Shown: positions 43,456 to 51,060 of the stretch, piece after piece
Numbering within the stretch: the stretch's first letter is position 1
Layout of the letters: each line of letters begins with the position of its first letter
NCBI GenBank assembly: GCA_017304945.1
Contig: JAFKLG010000086.1
Location: 1 to 51,060 of the forward strand
DNA length: 51,060 nt
Source of the DNA: Rhodospirillales bacterium
GTDB lineage: Bacteria > Pseudomonadota > Alphaproteobacteria > Acetobacterales > Acetobacteraceae
Direction: 5' to 3'
Notes under the pieces: model-generated
The model's input: only the letters and a program-made list of their open reading frames with translations
Database searches by the model: none
What the model was told of the DNA's origin: nothing
Program-made: the position numbers and the translations under genes

Positions 43456-43804
43456 GTCCCGCTCCTCCCGTTCTTGGATCCATCCGAGTGTAGGAGTGCG
43501 GCGGCAACGGGCAAGGCGGGCGGCCGCCGCGGCCGCGCCGCATGGCTGCCGGAGCGGTGGAACCGAGCGGATGGGCAGGGGAGGCGGCGGGTGGGATCGG
43601 GCCGCAGGCGGATCGACGAAGCGGCGGGCGGCAGGCGTTCGCGGCGCCTGATCGGCGGGTTTCGCGCGGTTTCGGCGCGCTTCTGCGGCCCCGGCGAGTT
43701 GCGCGGGCTCGTACCCCATGGTAGACGCCCGGCGCCCGGTTCCGGGGCCAGCTTCCGGGGCGGCGATCCTGTTTCACGCCCGCGCCCGTGCGCGGCACCA
43801 ATAG
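43456..43804. other. Intergenic region upstream of the F1 ATP synthase operon
   Basis: This 349-bp gap separates the leftward oxidoreductase from the rightward atp operon and must contain both promoters. Only a weak candidate is seen for atp: TTGCGC (43699-43704), 17 bp, TAGACG (43722-43727). No gene or RNA is recognised. Confidence 0.35.
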
Positions 43805-44386
43805 ATGGAAACGCACGTGGCCTCAGGCGCTACGACAATCGCATCCGGTGGCGGGCTCGCCGATCGCTATGCCGCCGCCCTCTACGCCCATGCCGAGGAC
43901 GCGAATGCGCTGGACTCGGTCGTCTCCGAAATGGAGAGCCTGGGCAAGATCATCGCCGCCAGCGCGGATTTCCGCCGCCTGCTGGAGAGCCCGCTGATCG
44001 ACGTGCAGCAGGCGCTGCGCGCCGTCGCCGCGGTGCTGGAGCAGGAAGGCTTCGGCAAGCCGGTGCGCGACTTCGTCGGCGTGGTGGCGGCCAACCGGCG
44101 GCTCAAGGCGCTGCCCGAGATCGTGCGCGCCTTCGCCAGCCTGGTCGCCGAACGGCGCGGCATCATCACGGCACATGTCGCCTCGGCGCATCCGCTGACC
44201 GATCTGCAGCGCCAGCAGCTCCGCGCGCGGCTGATCGAGGCCGGCTACGGCAACGTGAACATCCTCGAGCAGGTCGAACCCGACCTGCTGGGCGGCCTGG
44301 TCGTTCGGATCGGCGCCCGCCTGTATGATACCAGTCTCAAATCCCGGCTGCAGCGCCTGCAGTACGCCATGAAGGGGGCCGCCTGA
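43805..44386 (+). CDS. atpH: F1 ATP synthase subunit delta
   Basis: Part of the peripheral stalk that joins F1 to F0. The 193-residue protein (OSCP family) has [28 protein letters not shown] near the N-terminus, [21 protein letters not shown], and the C-terminal [31 protein letters not shown] at 43817 is an alternative start. It opens the atpHAGDC operon, as in other alphaproteobacteria where F0 genes lie elsewhere. Confidence 0.95.
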   Translation: METHVASGATTIASGGGLADRYAAALYAHAEDANALDSVVSEMESLGKIIAASADFRRLLESPLIDVQQALRAVAAVLEQEGFGKPVRDFVGVVAANRRLKALPEIVRAFASLVAERRGIITAHVASAHPLTDLQRQQLRARLIEAGYGNVNILEQVEPDLLGGLVVRIGARLYDTSLKSRLQRLQYAMKGAA

Positions 44387-44387
44387 T

Positions 44388-45920
44388 ATGGAGATCCGTC
44401 CAGCCGAGATCTCGGAGATTCTGAAGAAGCAGATCGCCGCGTTCGACACCGAGGCCAACGTGGCGGAGACCGGTCAGGTCCTGTCGGTCGGTGACGGCAT
44501 CGCCCGCGTGTTCGGGCTGCAGAACGTCATGGCCGGCGAGATGGTGGAGTTCCCCTCCGCCGGTCTGCGCGGCATGGCGCTGAACCTCGAGACCGACAAC
44601 GTCGGTGTCGTGATCTTCGGCGACGACAAGCAGATCCGCGAAGGCGACACCGTCTCCCGCACCGGCTCCATCGTGGACGTCCCGGTCGGTGAGAGCCTGC
44701 TCGGCCGCGTGGTCGACGGTCTCGGCAACCCGATCGACGGCAAGGGCCCGATCCTCAACGCGAAGCGCATGCGCGTCGAGGTGAAGGCGCCCGGCATCAT
44801 CCCGCGCAAGTCGGTGCATGAGCCGATGCAGACGGGCCTGAAGGCGATCGACGCGCTGATCCCGATCGGCCGCGGCCAGCGGGAGCTGATCATCGGCGAC
44901 CGCCAGACCGGCAAGACCGCGGTGATCATCGACACGATCATCAACCAGAAGGGCATCAACGCCGGCACCGACGAGAGCAAGAAGCTCTATTGCATCTACG
45001 TGGCGGTCGGTCAGAAGCGCTCGACGGTCGCGCAGCTCGTGCAGACGCTCGAAGAGCAGGGCGCGATGCAGTACTCGATCGTGGTGGCGGCGACCGCCTC
45101 CGATCCGGCGCCGATGCAGTTCCTGGCGCCGTATACCGGCTGCACGATGGGCGAGTATTTCCGCGACAACGCCAAGCACGCGGTGATCTTCTATGACGAC
45201 CTGTCCAAGCAGGCCGTCGCCTATCGCCAGATGTCGCTGCTGCTGCGCCGTCCCCCGGGACGTGAGGCGTATCCGGGCGACGTGTTCTACCTGCACTCCC
45301 GCCTGCTCGAGCGCGCGGCGAAGATGAACGACAGCCTGGGCGCCGGCTCGCTGACCGCCCTGCCGGTCATCGAGACGCAGGCCGGCGACGTGTCGGCCTA
45401 CATCCCGACCAACGTGATCTCGATCACCGACGGCCAGATCTTCCTCGAGACCGAACTGTTCTTCCGCGGCATCCGCCCGGCGGTGAACGTCGGCCTGTCG
45501 GTGTCCCGCGTGGGCTCGGCGGCGCAGATCAAGGCGATGAAGCAGGTCGCCGGCCGCATCAAGCTCGAGCTCGCCCAGTATCGTGAGATGGCGGCCTTCG
45601 CGCAGTTCGCCTCCGACCTCGACGCCTCCACCCAGCAGTTGCTGGCGCGCGGCTCGCGGCTGACCGAGGTGCTGAAGCAGCCGCAGTACAAGCCGCTCCC
45701 GGTCGAGGAGCAGGTGGCGGTGATCTTCGCCGGCGTGCGCGGCTATCTCGACCGGATCGAGGTCAACCGCGTCACCGCCTTCGAGGCGCAGTACATGAGC
45801 GAGCTGAAGGCGCGGGAGCCCGGCATCCTCGAGTCGATCCGCAACGATCGTGAGATCAAGCCGGACGTCGAGAAGAAGCTGGTGGCGTTCCTCGACGGCT
45901 TCGCCAAGTCGTTCAAGTAA
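44388..45920 (+). CDS. atpA: F1 ATP synthase subunit alpha
   Basis: Regulatory nucleotide-binding subunit of the alpha3beta3 ring. The 510-residue product starts [20 protein letters not shown]. It has the P-loop GDRQTGKT (170-177), Walker [18 protein letters not shown], and the arginine-finger segment [22 protein letters not shown]. The length is normal. It starts 1 bp after the atpH stop and GGGGG precedes it. Confidence 0.98.
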   Translation: MEIRPAEISEILKKQIAAFDTEANVAETGQVLSVGDGIARVFGLQNVMAGEMVEFPSAGLRGMALNLETDNVGVVIFGDDKQIREGDTVSRTGSIVDVPVGESLLGRVVDGLGNPIDGKGPILNAKRMRVEVKAPGIIPRKSVHEPMQTGLKAIDALIPIGRGQRELIIGDRQTGKTAVIIDTIINQKGINAGTDESKKLYCIYVAVGQKRSTVAQLVQTLEEQGAMQYSIVVAATASDPAPMQFLAPYTGCTMGEYFRDNAKHAVIFYDDLSKQAVAYRQMSLLLRRPPGREAYPGDVFYLHSRLLERAAKMNDSLGAGSLTALPVIETQAGDVSAYIPTNVISITDGQIFLETELFFRGIRPAVNVGLSVSRVGSAAQIKAMKQVAGRIKLELAQYREMAAFAQFASDLDASTQQLLARGSRLTEVLKQPQYKPLPVEEQVAVIFAGVRGYLDRIEVNRVTAFEAQYMSELKAREPGILESIRNDREIKPDVEKKLVAFLDGFAKSFK

Positions 45921-45932
45921 GGCGCCCGCGCG

Positions 45933-46814
45933 ATGCCCAGCCTGAAGTCACTCCGGACGCGGATCAACAGCGTCAAGTCGACGCAGAAGATCACCTCCGC
46001 CATGAAGATGGTGGCGGCGTCGAAGCTGCGCCGCGCCCAGACCCAGGCCGAGGCGGCGCGTCCCTACGCCGAACGGATGGAGCGGATGATGCGCGCGCTG
46101 GCGGCCTCGGTCGCCGGCTCGCCCACCGCCCCGCCGCTGCTGATCGGCACCGGGAAGGACCAGACGCACCTGCTGATCGCGGTCACCGCCGATCGCGGCC
46201 TCGCCGGCGCGTTCAACTCCAGCATCGGCCGCGCCACCCGCAACCTGGCGCGGCGGCTGGAATCCGAGGGCAAGACGGTGAAGATCCTCACCGTCGGCCG
46301 CAAGGGCCGCGACTACCTGCGGCGCGAGCTGGCCAGCCGCCTGCTGGAGCCCGGCATCAGCTACGCCGGCAAGCGCCGGCTGGAATTCGCCGACGCGGCC
46401 GAGATCGGTGAGCGCGTGACCACCATGCTGATGGCCGGCGAGATCGACGTGGCGACGATCGTCTACAACCGGTTCCAGTCGGTGATCGCGCAGGTCGTGA
46501 CGGAGCAGCAGATCATCCCCGCGCCGCCGCCGCCCGCGGGCCAGGCGGAGGACACCGGCGCGCAATACGAGTTCGAGCCGGACGAGGAGACCATCCTCGA
46601 GAAGCTGCTGCCGCAGGTGCTGGCGATCCAGGTGTACCGCGCATTGCTGGAGAGCGCCGCGGGCGAGCACGGGGCGCGCATGACCGCGATGGACAACGCG
46701 ACCCGCAACGCCGGCGACATGATCAAGCGGCTGACGCTGAACTACAACCGCGCCCGCCAGGCGAACATCACCAAGGAACTGATCGAGATCATCTCCGGCG
46801 CCGAAGCCGTCTGA
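45933..46814 (+). CDS. atpG: F1 ATP synthase subunit gamma
   Basis: Central rotor shaft inside alpha3beta3. The 293-residue product starts [36 protein letters not shown], the conserved N-terminal helix. It contains [20 protein letters not shown] and the C-terminal helix [44 protein letters not shown]. It lies 12 bp after atpA and 27 bp before atpD. Confidence 0.97.
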   Translation: MPSLKSLRTRINSVKSTQKITSAMKMVAASKLRRAQTQAEAARPYAERMERMMRALAASVAGSPTAPPLLIGTGKDQTHLLIAVTADRGLAGAFNSSIGRATRNLARRLESEGKTVKILTVGRKGRDYLRRELASRLLEPGISYAGKRRLEFADAAEIGERVTTMLMAGEIDVATIVYNRFQSVIAQVVTEQQIIPAPPPPAGQAEDTGAQYEFEPDEETILEKLLPQVLAIQVYRALLESAAGEHGARMTAMDNATRNAGDMIKRLTLNYNRARQANITKELIEIISGAEAV

Positions 46815-48281
<1,467 letters not shown>

Positions 48282-48303
48282 CGCTTCCGCGCTACCCCGT
48301 GTC

Positions 48304-48325
48304 ATGGCCGGCGCAGGCCGGCCAT
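48304..48325. repeat. REP-like palindrome between atpD and atpC
   Basis: ATGGCCGGC-GCAG-GCCGGCCAT is a perfect 9-bp-stem hairpin inside the atp operon. With its flanks (GTC before, CCACGAC after) it matches the reverse complement of the palindrome at the left edge of the window. It is followed by the atpC ribosome site. It could stabilise or partly terminate the atpHAGD transcript. Confidence 0.65.
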
Positions 48326-48359
48326 CCACGACTTCGCCGCCAAGAGGAAAGAAACGGTC

Positions 48360-48767
48360 ATGCCGACCAATCTCGAGATCGTCAGCCCGGAGAAACTGCT
48401 CCTGTCCCGCCCGGTGGACATGGTGGTGATCCCGGCGGCCGAAGGCGACATGGGCGTGCTGGAAGGCCATACCCCGATGATCGTCGCCCTGCGCGGCGGC
48501 ACCATCGCGCTGTATGAAGGCGACCGCATCACCGACCAGCTCTACGTCGCCGGCGGCTTCGCGGAAGTCACGCCGGAGCGATGCACCGTCCTCGCCAATG
48601 AGGCGATCCCGCTCGCTGAACTCTCCCGCACGGAAGCCGAACGCCGCCTGGCCGAGGCCGAGGCCGCGTATGATGCCGCCGGCAAGCCGGAGGGCGTGCA
48701 GGAAGACGCGCTGCTCGACCGCGTGCAGTCCGCCCGCGCGATGGTGGAGGCGACGGGCAGCGCCTGA
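48360..48767 (+). CDS. atpC: F1 ATP synthase subunit epsilon
   Basis: Rotor-foot subunit that links gamma to the c-ring and inhibits ATP hydrolysis. The 135-residue product has the N-terminal beta-sandwich domain (LEIVSPEKLLLSRPVDMVVIPAAEGDMGVLEGHTPMIVALRGGTI, YVAGGFAEVTPERCTVLANEAI) and a short C-terminal helical part. Length is normal. It ends the operon and is followed by a hairpin terminator. Confidence 0.95.
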   Translation: MPTNLEIVSPEKLLLSRPVDMVVIPAAEGDMGVLEGHTPMIVALRGGTIALYEGDRITDQLYVAGGFAEVTPERCTVLANEAIPLAELSRTEAERRLAEAEAAYDAAGKPEGVQEDALLDRVQSARAMVEATGSA

Positions 48768-48812
48768 CCGCGCCCCATCCACGCAGACAGCCCCAGTTCA
48801 CGCAGACATCGG

Positions 48813-48843
48813 AAGGGCGATCCCGGGCACGGGGTCGTCCTTT
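48813..48843. terminator. Bidirectional terminator between atpC and the MFS gene
   Basis: AAGGGCGATCCCG (48813-48825), loop GGCA, CGGGGTCGTCCTT (48830-48842): a 13-bp stem with two G-U wobbles, ending in TTT. The A-T pairs at the base allow use on both strands. It lies 45 bp after the atpC stop and 1 bp beyond the stop of the convergent transporter gene. Confidence 0.8.
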
Positions 48844-48844
48844 C

Positions 48845-50230
48845 TCATTCCACCGCCGCGGGCGCCGGCGCAGCGCGAACCCCCAGGCTGAGCAGCGCCG
48901 CAACCGCCGCCACGCCCGCGCCAATGCCGAAAATCCACCCGGCGCGACCATTGTCCAGATGGGCGGCCAGCCCGGCCGCGTAGCCGGAACTGTTTGCCAC
49001 CAGCCCGGCCAGCGCGGCGCCGATCGCATAGCCGGCCGACTGCACCGTCGGCCCCAGTGCGGCCGCGAGGTCCCGATCCTGCGCCGGGGCCGCCGCCGCC
49101 ACCGCCTGGTTCAGGAACCCCCACCCCACCCCGAACCCGGTGCCGATCACCACCTGGCACGCCAGCATCAGCACGCCGCTCCGCATCGGCACCACCAGCG
49201 CGGCGCCCACCAGGCCGACCACCAGCAGCGCGGCGCCGAAACGGATGCACGGGATGGCCCAGCGCGTGCCCGAGGGAATCGCGACCAGCAGCGCCGCCGC
49301 GCTCCATGACAGCGCCATCACGCCGACCAGCGCGCCCGCCGCGGTCGGGCGCCATCCCCACGCGCTCTGCAGCGTGATCGGCAGGTAGACGCTGGTGGAC
49401 GCCTGCCCCAACGGCATCAGCAGCACGACCCACAGCCCCGCGCCCTGCGTCGTGCCGAGGCGGAATGCATCCCGCGGGAACAGCCGGACCGAAGCGCGCC
49501 GGTCCACGACGAACACCGCCGCCAGCAGCGCGACGCCGGCCAGCGCCGCCGCCGCGCTCCGTCCGGCGCTCCCGGCCACGGCGGCCAGCGCGATCAGCAT
49601 GATCCCGGCGGCGATGCCGCCCATCCGGCCGAATGGGACGGCGCTGCCGCGCGCGGCGCCTTCCCGCGCGGGCACGGCCTGCAGGACCAGCAGGATGAAG
49701 GTGCCGATCAGCGGCAGGTTCACCAGGAAGGCGGCGCGCCAGGAGAGGGTCTCGGTCAGCAATCCGCCCAGCAGCGGCCCCCCGAACGCGGCCACCGCCC
49801 AGACCATCGCCATCAGCCCGAACGCCTTTGGCACCAGGGCGGAGGGCAGGCGTTCGGCCACCAGCGCGTAGCAGGCCGCCGCGATGGCGCCCTCGCCCGC
49901 GCCCTGGAAGCCGCGGCCCACCAGGATCATGACCATGCCTTGCGCCGTCCCGGCCACCAGTGTTCCGGTCAGGAACAGCAATGCCGCGACGAGCAGGAGC
50001 CGGCGTGCGCCCAGCCGACCCATCAGGAAGCCGGCGGTCGATCCCGCCACGATGGCGGCCACCAGGTAGACCGTGGTCGACCAGGCGATGAAACGGACGC
50101 CGCCGACCTCGAGCACCGCGACCGGCATCGAGGTCGAGGTGAGGAAGGCGTTCAGCGCATACACGCCCTCCCCGAGACAGGCGGTCAGCGTCACCGACGC
50201 CCGCCCGCGTCGGAACAGGTCCCGCCACAT
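48845..50230 (-). CDS. MFS transporter (drug:H+ antiporter type)
   Basis: The 461-residue membrane protein has about 14 hydrophobic helices. The loop motifs GFLMGRLGARRLLLVAALLFLTGTLVAG and LVGRGFQGAGEGAIAAACYALVAERLP match multidrug or siderophore exporters of the DHA type. The start at 50230 (MWRDLFRRGRAS) has GGGGAGG 7 nt upstream; the frame is open further to 50377 without support. It follows the DUF3325 gene by 147 bp on the same strand. Since PepSY/DUF3325 proteins often accompany siderophore uptake genes, an exporter for an iron chelator is possible but unproven. Confidence 0.8.
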   Translation of the reverse strand: MWRDLFRRGRASVTLTACLGEGVYALNAFLTSTSMPVAVLEVGGVRFIAWSTTVYLVAAIVAGSTAGFLMGRLGARRLLLVAALLFLTGTLVAGTAQGMVMILVGRGFQGAGEGAIAAACYALVAERLPSALVPKAFGLMAMVWAVAAFGGPLLGGLLTETLSWRAAFLVNLPLIGTFILLVLQAVPAREGAARGSAVPFGRMGGIAAGIMLIALAAVAGSAGRSAAAALAGVALLAAVFVVDRRASVRLFPRDAFRLGTTQGAGLWVVLLMPLGQASTSVYLPITLQSAWGWRPTAAGALVGVMALSWSAAALLVAIPSGTRWAIPCIRFGAALLVVGLVGAALVVPMRSGVLMLACQVVIGTGFGVGWGFLNQAVAAAAPAQDRDLAAALGPTVQSAGYAIGAALAGLVANSSGYAAGLAAHLDNGRAGWIFGIGAGVAAVAALLSLGVRAAPAPAAVE

Positions 50231-50377
50231 CGTCGTCCTCCCCGCGGTCCAGCGCCGGCCGCGGCTGCCCTGCCACCACAGCTTCCGATCCACCGCAAGT
50301 GCCGAACGGCCACGGTCGTTCCGTGATCGCGCGGCCGCCGCCGGGCAGCACGCGCCACGCGGGCCGGCGAGGCGCAC

Positions 50378-50704
50378 TCAGGCCAGGCGGGACAGCCCGC
50401 CGATCAGCGGCAGCAGGACGAGCAGCGCAATAGCGATGCGCCGTCGGGCCGGCAGCGCGAGCGCCAGGGCCAGCAGCAGGGCGGCCAGGGTGAGCACGCC
50501 GCACCAGGCGACCAGCCCGATCGACACGCCCCAGCCCACGATGCAGGCGGCCCCGGCACCCGCCAGCAGCACGCCGCCCGCGATCCGCAACAACGGCCGC
50601 ACGCGGGGGGCGGGCCGCAGTCCGAGCTGCCGCGCATGCCGCTCCATCGCCAGGGCCAGCAGCACGAACCCTGCGTCGGCCAGTGCAAGCGCCAGCGCGC
50701 TCAT
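50378..50704 (-). CDS. DUF3325 domain-containing membrane protein
   Basis: The 108-residue hydrophobic protein has three predicted helices and the pattern LALADAGFVLLALAMERHARQLGLRPAPRVRPLLRIAGGVLLAGAGAACIVGWGVSIGLVAWCGVLTLAALLLALAL. This matches what I recall of DUF3325, commonly next to PepSY-type proteins in iron/siderophore clusters. The function is unknown. It lies 37 bp downstream of the partial PepSY-type gene on the same strand, consistent with an operon. Confidence 0.7.
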   Translation of the reverse strand: MSALALALADAGFVLLALAMERHARQLGLRPAPRVRPLLRIAGGVLLAGAGAACIVGWGVSIGLVAWCGVLTLAALLLALALALPARRRIAIALLVLLPLIGGLSRLA

Positions 50705-50741
50705 GCCCGCCTCCGCGGCGGCCCGACGTGATCGGCGACCA

Positions 50742-51060
50742 TCATCCGGCCTCCGCCACCGCGACTTGCTTCGATGCCGTCCTCCGCCAGCTCCGCCCCC
50801 AGGCGAGCGTCGCGAACACCGGCGCGGTCGCCAGCACGGCGAGATCGACGCCCGCGACCCCCCAGGCGCCCACGCGCAGCGTGACGCCCAGATGGGCCTG
50901 GGTGGTGAGCAGGTTCAGCACCGGCAGCCCGGCCGCGAGTACAGCCGCGGCGGCGAACAGCGCGCGCCAGCGGGTCCGGCGCGGCAGCAGCGCGGCGGCG
51001 AGGTAGGCCGCCCGCCACACCCCGTATAAGCTGCGGAACTCCCACAGATCGCGGCCGGGG
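50742..51060 (-). CDS. PepSY-associated TM-helix protein, C-terminal part (runs off the window)
   Basis: The frame is open to the right edge, so only the last 105 or so codons are present. They read DLWEFRSLYGVWRAAYLAAALLPRR, two hydrophobic helices with LNLLTTQAHLGVTLRVGAWGVAGVDLAVLATAPVFATLAWG, and a basic tail. This fits the last helices of PepSY-domain membrane proteins, which are linked to reduction or release of iron from siderophores. A GTG at 51020 would be only an internal start. Identification is by pattern; the diagnostic PepSY domains lie outside the window. Confidence 0.6.
   Translation of the reverse strand, partial: PGRDLWEFRSLYGVWRAAYLAAALLPRRTRWRALFAAAAVLAAGLPVLNLLTTQAHLGVTLRVGAWGVAGVDLAVLATAPVFATLAWGRSWRRTASKQVAVAEAG

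Overview
The window is a roughly 51 kb chromosomal segment of a GC-rich alphaproteobacterium. Rhodospirillales, and most likely Acetobacteraceae, fits best. This rests on gene order (rho-hemJ-hemH-hemE next to a hemE/PDRP gap, mnmG-rsmG-parA-parB, hslVU, an F1-only atpHAGDC operon) and on protein character; no 16S or database search was available. No rRNA, tRNA, insertion sequence, prophage or CRISPR array was seen.

Left part (1-17.6 kb) is the replication-origin neighbourhood. Leftward hemE-hemH-hemJ (late haem synthesis) and rho are divergent from a rightward PEP-synthase/PPDK regulatory kinase and maf. The 287-bp gap between hemE and the kinase gene carries several near-consensus DnaA boxes, three GANTC sites and an AT-richer patch. 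It is the predicted oriC, as in Caulobacter and Rickettsia. Next comes a tightly overlapping leftward operon mnmG-rsmG-parA-parB with a 20-bp perfect palindrome resembling parS inside rsmG. A DNA-repair methyltransferase (ogt) with an operator-like promoter, a quinone oxidoreductase, small proteins, two MFS transporters and hslVU follow. hslVU ends in a perfect 16-bp-stem terminator.

Between hslVU and the next block lie a 14-bp tandem-repeat array, a DUF2076 gene and about 600 bp of AT-richer, hairpin-rich non-coding DNA.

19.7-38.4 kb is a rightward, largely translationally coupled exopolysaccharide (Wzx/Wzy-type) cluster. It encodes a polyprenyl-phosphate sugar transferase, a degenerate BY-kinase-like protein, four further glycosyltransferase candidates, a polymerase/ligase-like membrane protein, a Wzz/GNVR chain-length protein, an acyltransferase, a sugar epimerase-like SDR, a flippase, a FemAB/GNAT-like transferase and an ATP-grasp ligase. 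It also encodes an unusual adjacent pair: a GMC oxidoreductase and a fatty-acid-hydroxylase-family membrane protein. No outer-membrane OPX exporter is present. The parts list partly recalls holdfast-type clusters (degenerate CpsD-like protein, GT26, GNAT), but the oxidase/hydroxylase pair and the ATP-grasp enzyme suggest an unusual glycan or lipid modification. This is the best candidate for undescribed biology here.

38.4-51 kb holds a Kef-type antiporter, a DUF1330 protein, a leftward operon of an LLM-type flavin oxidoreductase plus an N-acyl-D-amino-acid deacylase-like amidohydrolase, and the F1 ATP synthase operon, which carries a dispersed palindromic repeat between atpD and atpC. A bidirectional terminator, an MFS transporter, a DUF3325 protein and a PepSY-type membrane protein cut by the window edge complete it.
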